Shown here: positions 62,119 to 64,000 of the stretch, in pieces
Layout of the letters: each line of letters opens with the position of its first letter
Numbering within the stretch: position 1 is the stretch's first letter
Source of the DNA: Trichococcus shcherbakoviae
Lineage (GTDB): Bacteria; Bacillota; Bacilli; Lactobacillales; Aerococcaceae
DNA: 64,000 nt
Direction: 5' to 3'
Assembly (NCBI RefSeq): GCF_963666195.1
Contig: NZ_OY762653.1
Span: forward strand, 2,282,501 to 2,346,500
Notes under the pieces: generated by a model
The model's database searches: none
Seen by the model: the letters and a program-made list of their open reading frames with translations, nothing else
What the model was told of the DNA's origin: nothing
Translations under genes and position numbers: made by a program

Positions 62119-63465
62119 ATGAAAAATAGAACGATGCTGGTGACCCTATTCAGCTTGATTTTTTTGGCGAGCTGCTCCGACACAATGGAATCGGGCCTGG
62201 ATTCAGCAAAAAGCAGCCAAGAGAGCACGTCTCAAGCCAACAGCAAACCGGAAACAGACGCAGAAACCGCAAAAGAAAATCGGCCGCTGACTTTCGCGGA
62301 TGAAGCGATTGAAGATTATGTGCGTAAATTGATCGGCAAAGAAGAGGGCGACCTGACTGCGAGCGATATCGAGTCGGTCGATGCGCTCTATCTGGGCAAT
62401 AAAGATATCAACAGCATCAGCGGAATCGAACATTTTACGAACCTGCGGATACTGCATCTGAATGATACGCAAATTAATGACATCAGCGCGCTGGCCGGTT
62501 TGACGCAGCTGGAATATCTCGACATCAGCCGCACCCAAATCCAGGATCTCACAGCTTTAACGGATTTGGCGAAACTCAAAACCCTTTACCTCAACAACAA
62601 CCAATTGGAGGACATCACAGCATTAGCCGGATTGAAGAAGCTTGAGGTGCTCTATCTGAATGACACACAAGTCGTTGATATCCGCCCGTTAGCCGACTTG
62701 ACCGGCCTGCAGTCTCTGAAGCTGCGTAACACCGAAGTTGAAGATGTCGGAGTTGTAGCAGATTTGACCCAGTTACGCTATCTGAGCCTAGGGAACACCA
62801 AAGTCAAAGATCTCACGGCGCTATCGGGCTTGACGCAGCTGACTATCCTGGAACTGGACAATACACTCATCCGTGACACCGTAGCCTTAGCGGATTTGAC
62901 GCAGTTGATGGAGTTGAACATGAGTGGGACTGAAATAGCCGATGTCAGCGCCTTGGCGGGTCTCGGCAATCTGCTGACGTTGGACCTTAGTGGCACAGAA
63001 ATAAGCGACATTTCGCCACTGGCAGGACTGACGAAGCTGACGCGCTTGGATTTGAACGCCACAAAAATCGAGGACATCGGCAGTTTGGCGGGAATGACCG
63101 GGCTGACACATCTCGAAATCAGCGGAGCGCAAGTGAGCGACGTCGCTGCCTTGGCAAATATGACGGGATTGGTCTACCTAGACCTGGCCCAGAATAGAAT
63201 CAGCACCATCGACAGCTTGGCCAGTCTCACCAAAATACGGCACTTGAATCTGTCTGGAAATCAGATAAGCGATATCACAGCATTAGCGGATTTGGCGGAT
63301 CTGTGGTACCTCGATTTGAAGGGAAATCCAATCAGTGATATCGCACCTTTGTCGAGTTTGGCTAAGTTGGGGAAACTGCATATCAGCAAGGCGGACATCA
63401 ATGCTGAACAACAAACAATGCTGCAGAGTGTTCTGCCGGACTGCGATATCAGTTGGTACGAATAA
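62119..63465 (+). CDS. internalin-like leucine-rich-repeat lipoprotein
   Basis: Surface lipoprotein of 448 residues. Signal peptide with lipobox LIFLASCSD, a Ser/Thr/Glu-rich linker, a cap-like segment (FADEAIEDYVRKLIGKEEGD) as in internalins, then 16 repeats of about 22 residues of the form LxxLxxLxLxxTxIxDIxALAG running to the end. There is no LPXTG or other wall-sorting tail, so it is lipid-anchored. The ATG at 62119 follows AGGAGG; a -10 TATAAT lies at 62011. Known LRR surface proteins bind protein partners, often host or neighbour surfaces; the ligand here is unknown. Confidence 0.88.
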   Translation: MKNRTMLVTLFSLIFLASCSDTMESGLDSAKSSQESTSQANSKPETDAETAKENRPLTFADEAIEDYVRKLIGKEEGDLTASDIESVDALYLGNKDINSISGIEHFTNLRILHLNDTQINDISALAGLTQLEYLDISRTQIQDLTALTDLAKLKTLYLNNNQLEDITALAGLKKLEVLYLNDTQVVDIRPLADLTGLQSLKLRNTEVEDVGVVADLTQLRYLSLGNTKVKDLTALSGLTQLTILELDNTLIRDTVALADLTQLMELNMSGTEIADVSALAGLGNLLTLDLSGTEISDISPLAGLTKLTRLDLNATKIEDIGSLAGMTGLTHLEISGAQVSDVAALANMTGLVYLDLAQNRISTIDSLASLTKIRHLNLSGNQISDITALADLADLWYLDLKGNPISDIAPLSSLAKLGKLHISKADINAEQQTMLQSVLPDCDISWYE

Positions 63466-63568
63466 GCAGCCAACGCATCGGCTTTACTATCCGGACTGAT
63501 CCAGCTGAAATGCAATAAACATCAACAATCATCTTACAATGAGCTTTTTGGGTAGAGGAGAGGGAACA

Positions 63569-64000
63569 ATGCAATCAAATAAACGGAATAAGAACGGTTT
63601 GAAAATATTCATCAGTATTCTGGCAATTCTGGTGATCGGTGTCCTCGGGTATGTCTACTCGATCTATGCAAATGTGAAAGACACGATGGACACAGCTTAT
63701 ACGCCTGTCGAAGTCGAGACCTTCCGGACAACGAACACCGGTACGGAAGCCGACGCTTCGGAAACGGCTGATGAAGAAAGCGGAGCCGATGTTCGAGTAT
63801 TAACACCATCTGAACTCCTGGAAGCCGGCGAGCCGGTTTCAATCCTATTGCTGGGCGTAGACACCGGTGATTTGGGCCGCACGGAACAGGGCCGTTCCGA
63901 CTCAATGGTGGTTGTCACCATCAATCCGCATACGCAAAAGACGACACTGTTGAGCATCCCACGCGATACGTACACCGAAATAGTCGGTTACGGCACTTCC
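63569..64000 (+). CDS. LytR-CpsA-Psr (LCP) family protein, partial
   Basis: The first 144 residues of a membrane-anchored LCP enzyme, which transfers wall polymers such as teichoic acid to peptidoglycan. A basic start (QSNKRNKNGLKIFI) precedes a membrane segment (IFISILAILVIGVLGYVYSI) and a stretch rich in Thr, Glu and Ala. Then the LCP domain begins: SILLLGVDTGDLGRTEQGRS and DSMVVVTINPHTQ, followed by LLSIPRDTY with the conserved Arg-Asp. The ATG at 63569 follows GGAGAGGGA. The gene runs off the end of the window. Confidence 0.9.
   Translation, partial: MQSNKRNKNGLKIFISILAILVIGVLGYVYSIYANVKDTMDTAYTPVEVETFRTTNTGTEADASETADEESGADVRVLTPSELLEAGEPVSILLLGVDTGDLGRTEQGRSDSMVVVTINPHTQKTTLLSIPRDTYTEIVGYGTS

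Overview
The window looks like chromosome of a low-to-moderate G+C Gram-positive bacterium of the Lactobacillales, most probably a Carnobacteriaceae member close to Trichococcus. This is an inference from strong AGGAGG ribosome sites, frequent TTG and GTG starts, LacI/RpiR/PTS sugar control, a class D sortase, an LCP wall protein and the general look of the proteins. No rRNA is present to settle it. There are about 49 protein genes or partial genes, one tRNA-Ser(CGA), two decayed insertion sequences and several broken genes.

Layout. 1-11 kb: iron alcohol dehydrogenase, a HIRAN protein, a half-size AbrB-type membrane protein, DegV, uvrC, an MFS exporter and the B12-dependent ribonucleotide reductase nrdJ behind probable NrdR boxes. 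11.6-16 kb: a cysteine-free sirtuin, a Panacea-antitoxin/PemK-like toxin pair, and a three-gene sortase locus read leftward. 16-25 kb: tRNA-Ser, sstT, an amino-sugar PTS-nanE-RpiR locus, a MATE pump, a SixA-CHAD fusion and a BASS transporter. 26-33 kb and 36.6-42.4 kb: two separate fructan/sucrose operons, each with a LacI regulator, solute-binding protein, two ABC permeases and a GH32 beta-fructosidase; the first also has a fructokinase. Neither encodes an ATPase. Between them lie marR-ftsH (a paralogue-type FtsH). 42.5-46 kb: a scar with an IS110 transposase remnant, a TetR gene and a decayed IS605-type tnpA/tnpB element. 46-57.7 kb: ogt, an amino-acid ABC transporter, a DUF1538 membrane protein coupled to a double PII protein, a phosphoesterase, aldo/keto reductase, AlkA-like glycosylase, Gfo/Idh oxidoreductase, DEAD-box helicase and a third LacI regulator. 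57.9-64 kb: a biotin synthase fragment, an alpha-carbonic anhydrase interrupted by one in-frame stop, an AEC transporter, an OFA-type MFS transporter, a leucine-rich-repeat lipoprotein and the start of an LCP protein.

The most unusual signal is intergenic. Seven gaps hold arrays of inverted repeats. The stem sequence differs between arrays (TGTCCGATA, TGTCGGATA, TTGTCGAATG, CTCCGG, CCCCGCC), yet the repeat period is 50-52 bp in nearly every step, close to five turns of the DNA helix. Some copies change both arms of the stem in a compensating way. No gene in the window obviously explains them, and they look like a family of structured intergenic elements worth following up.
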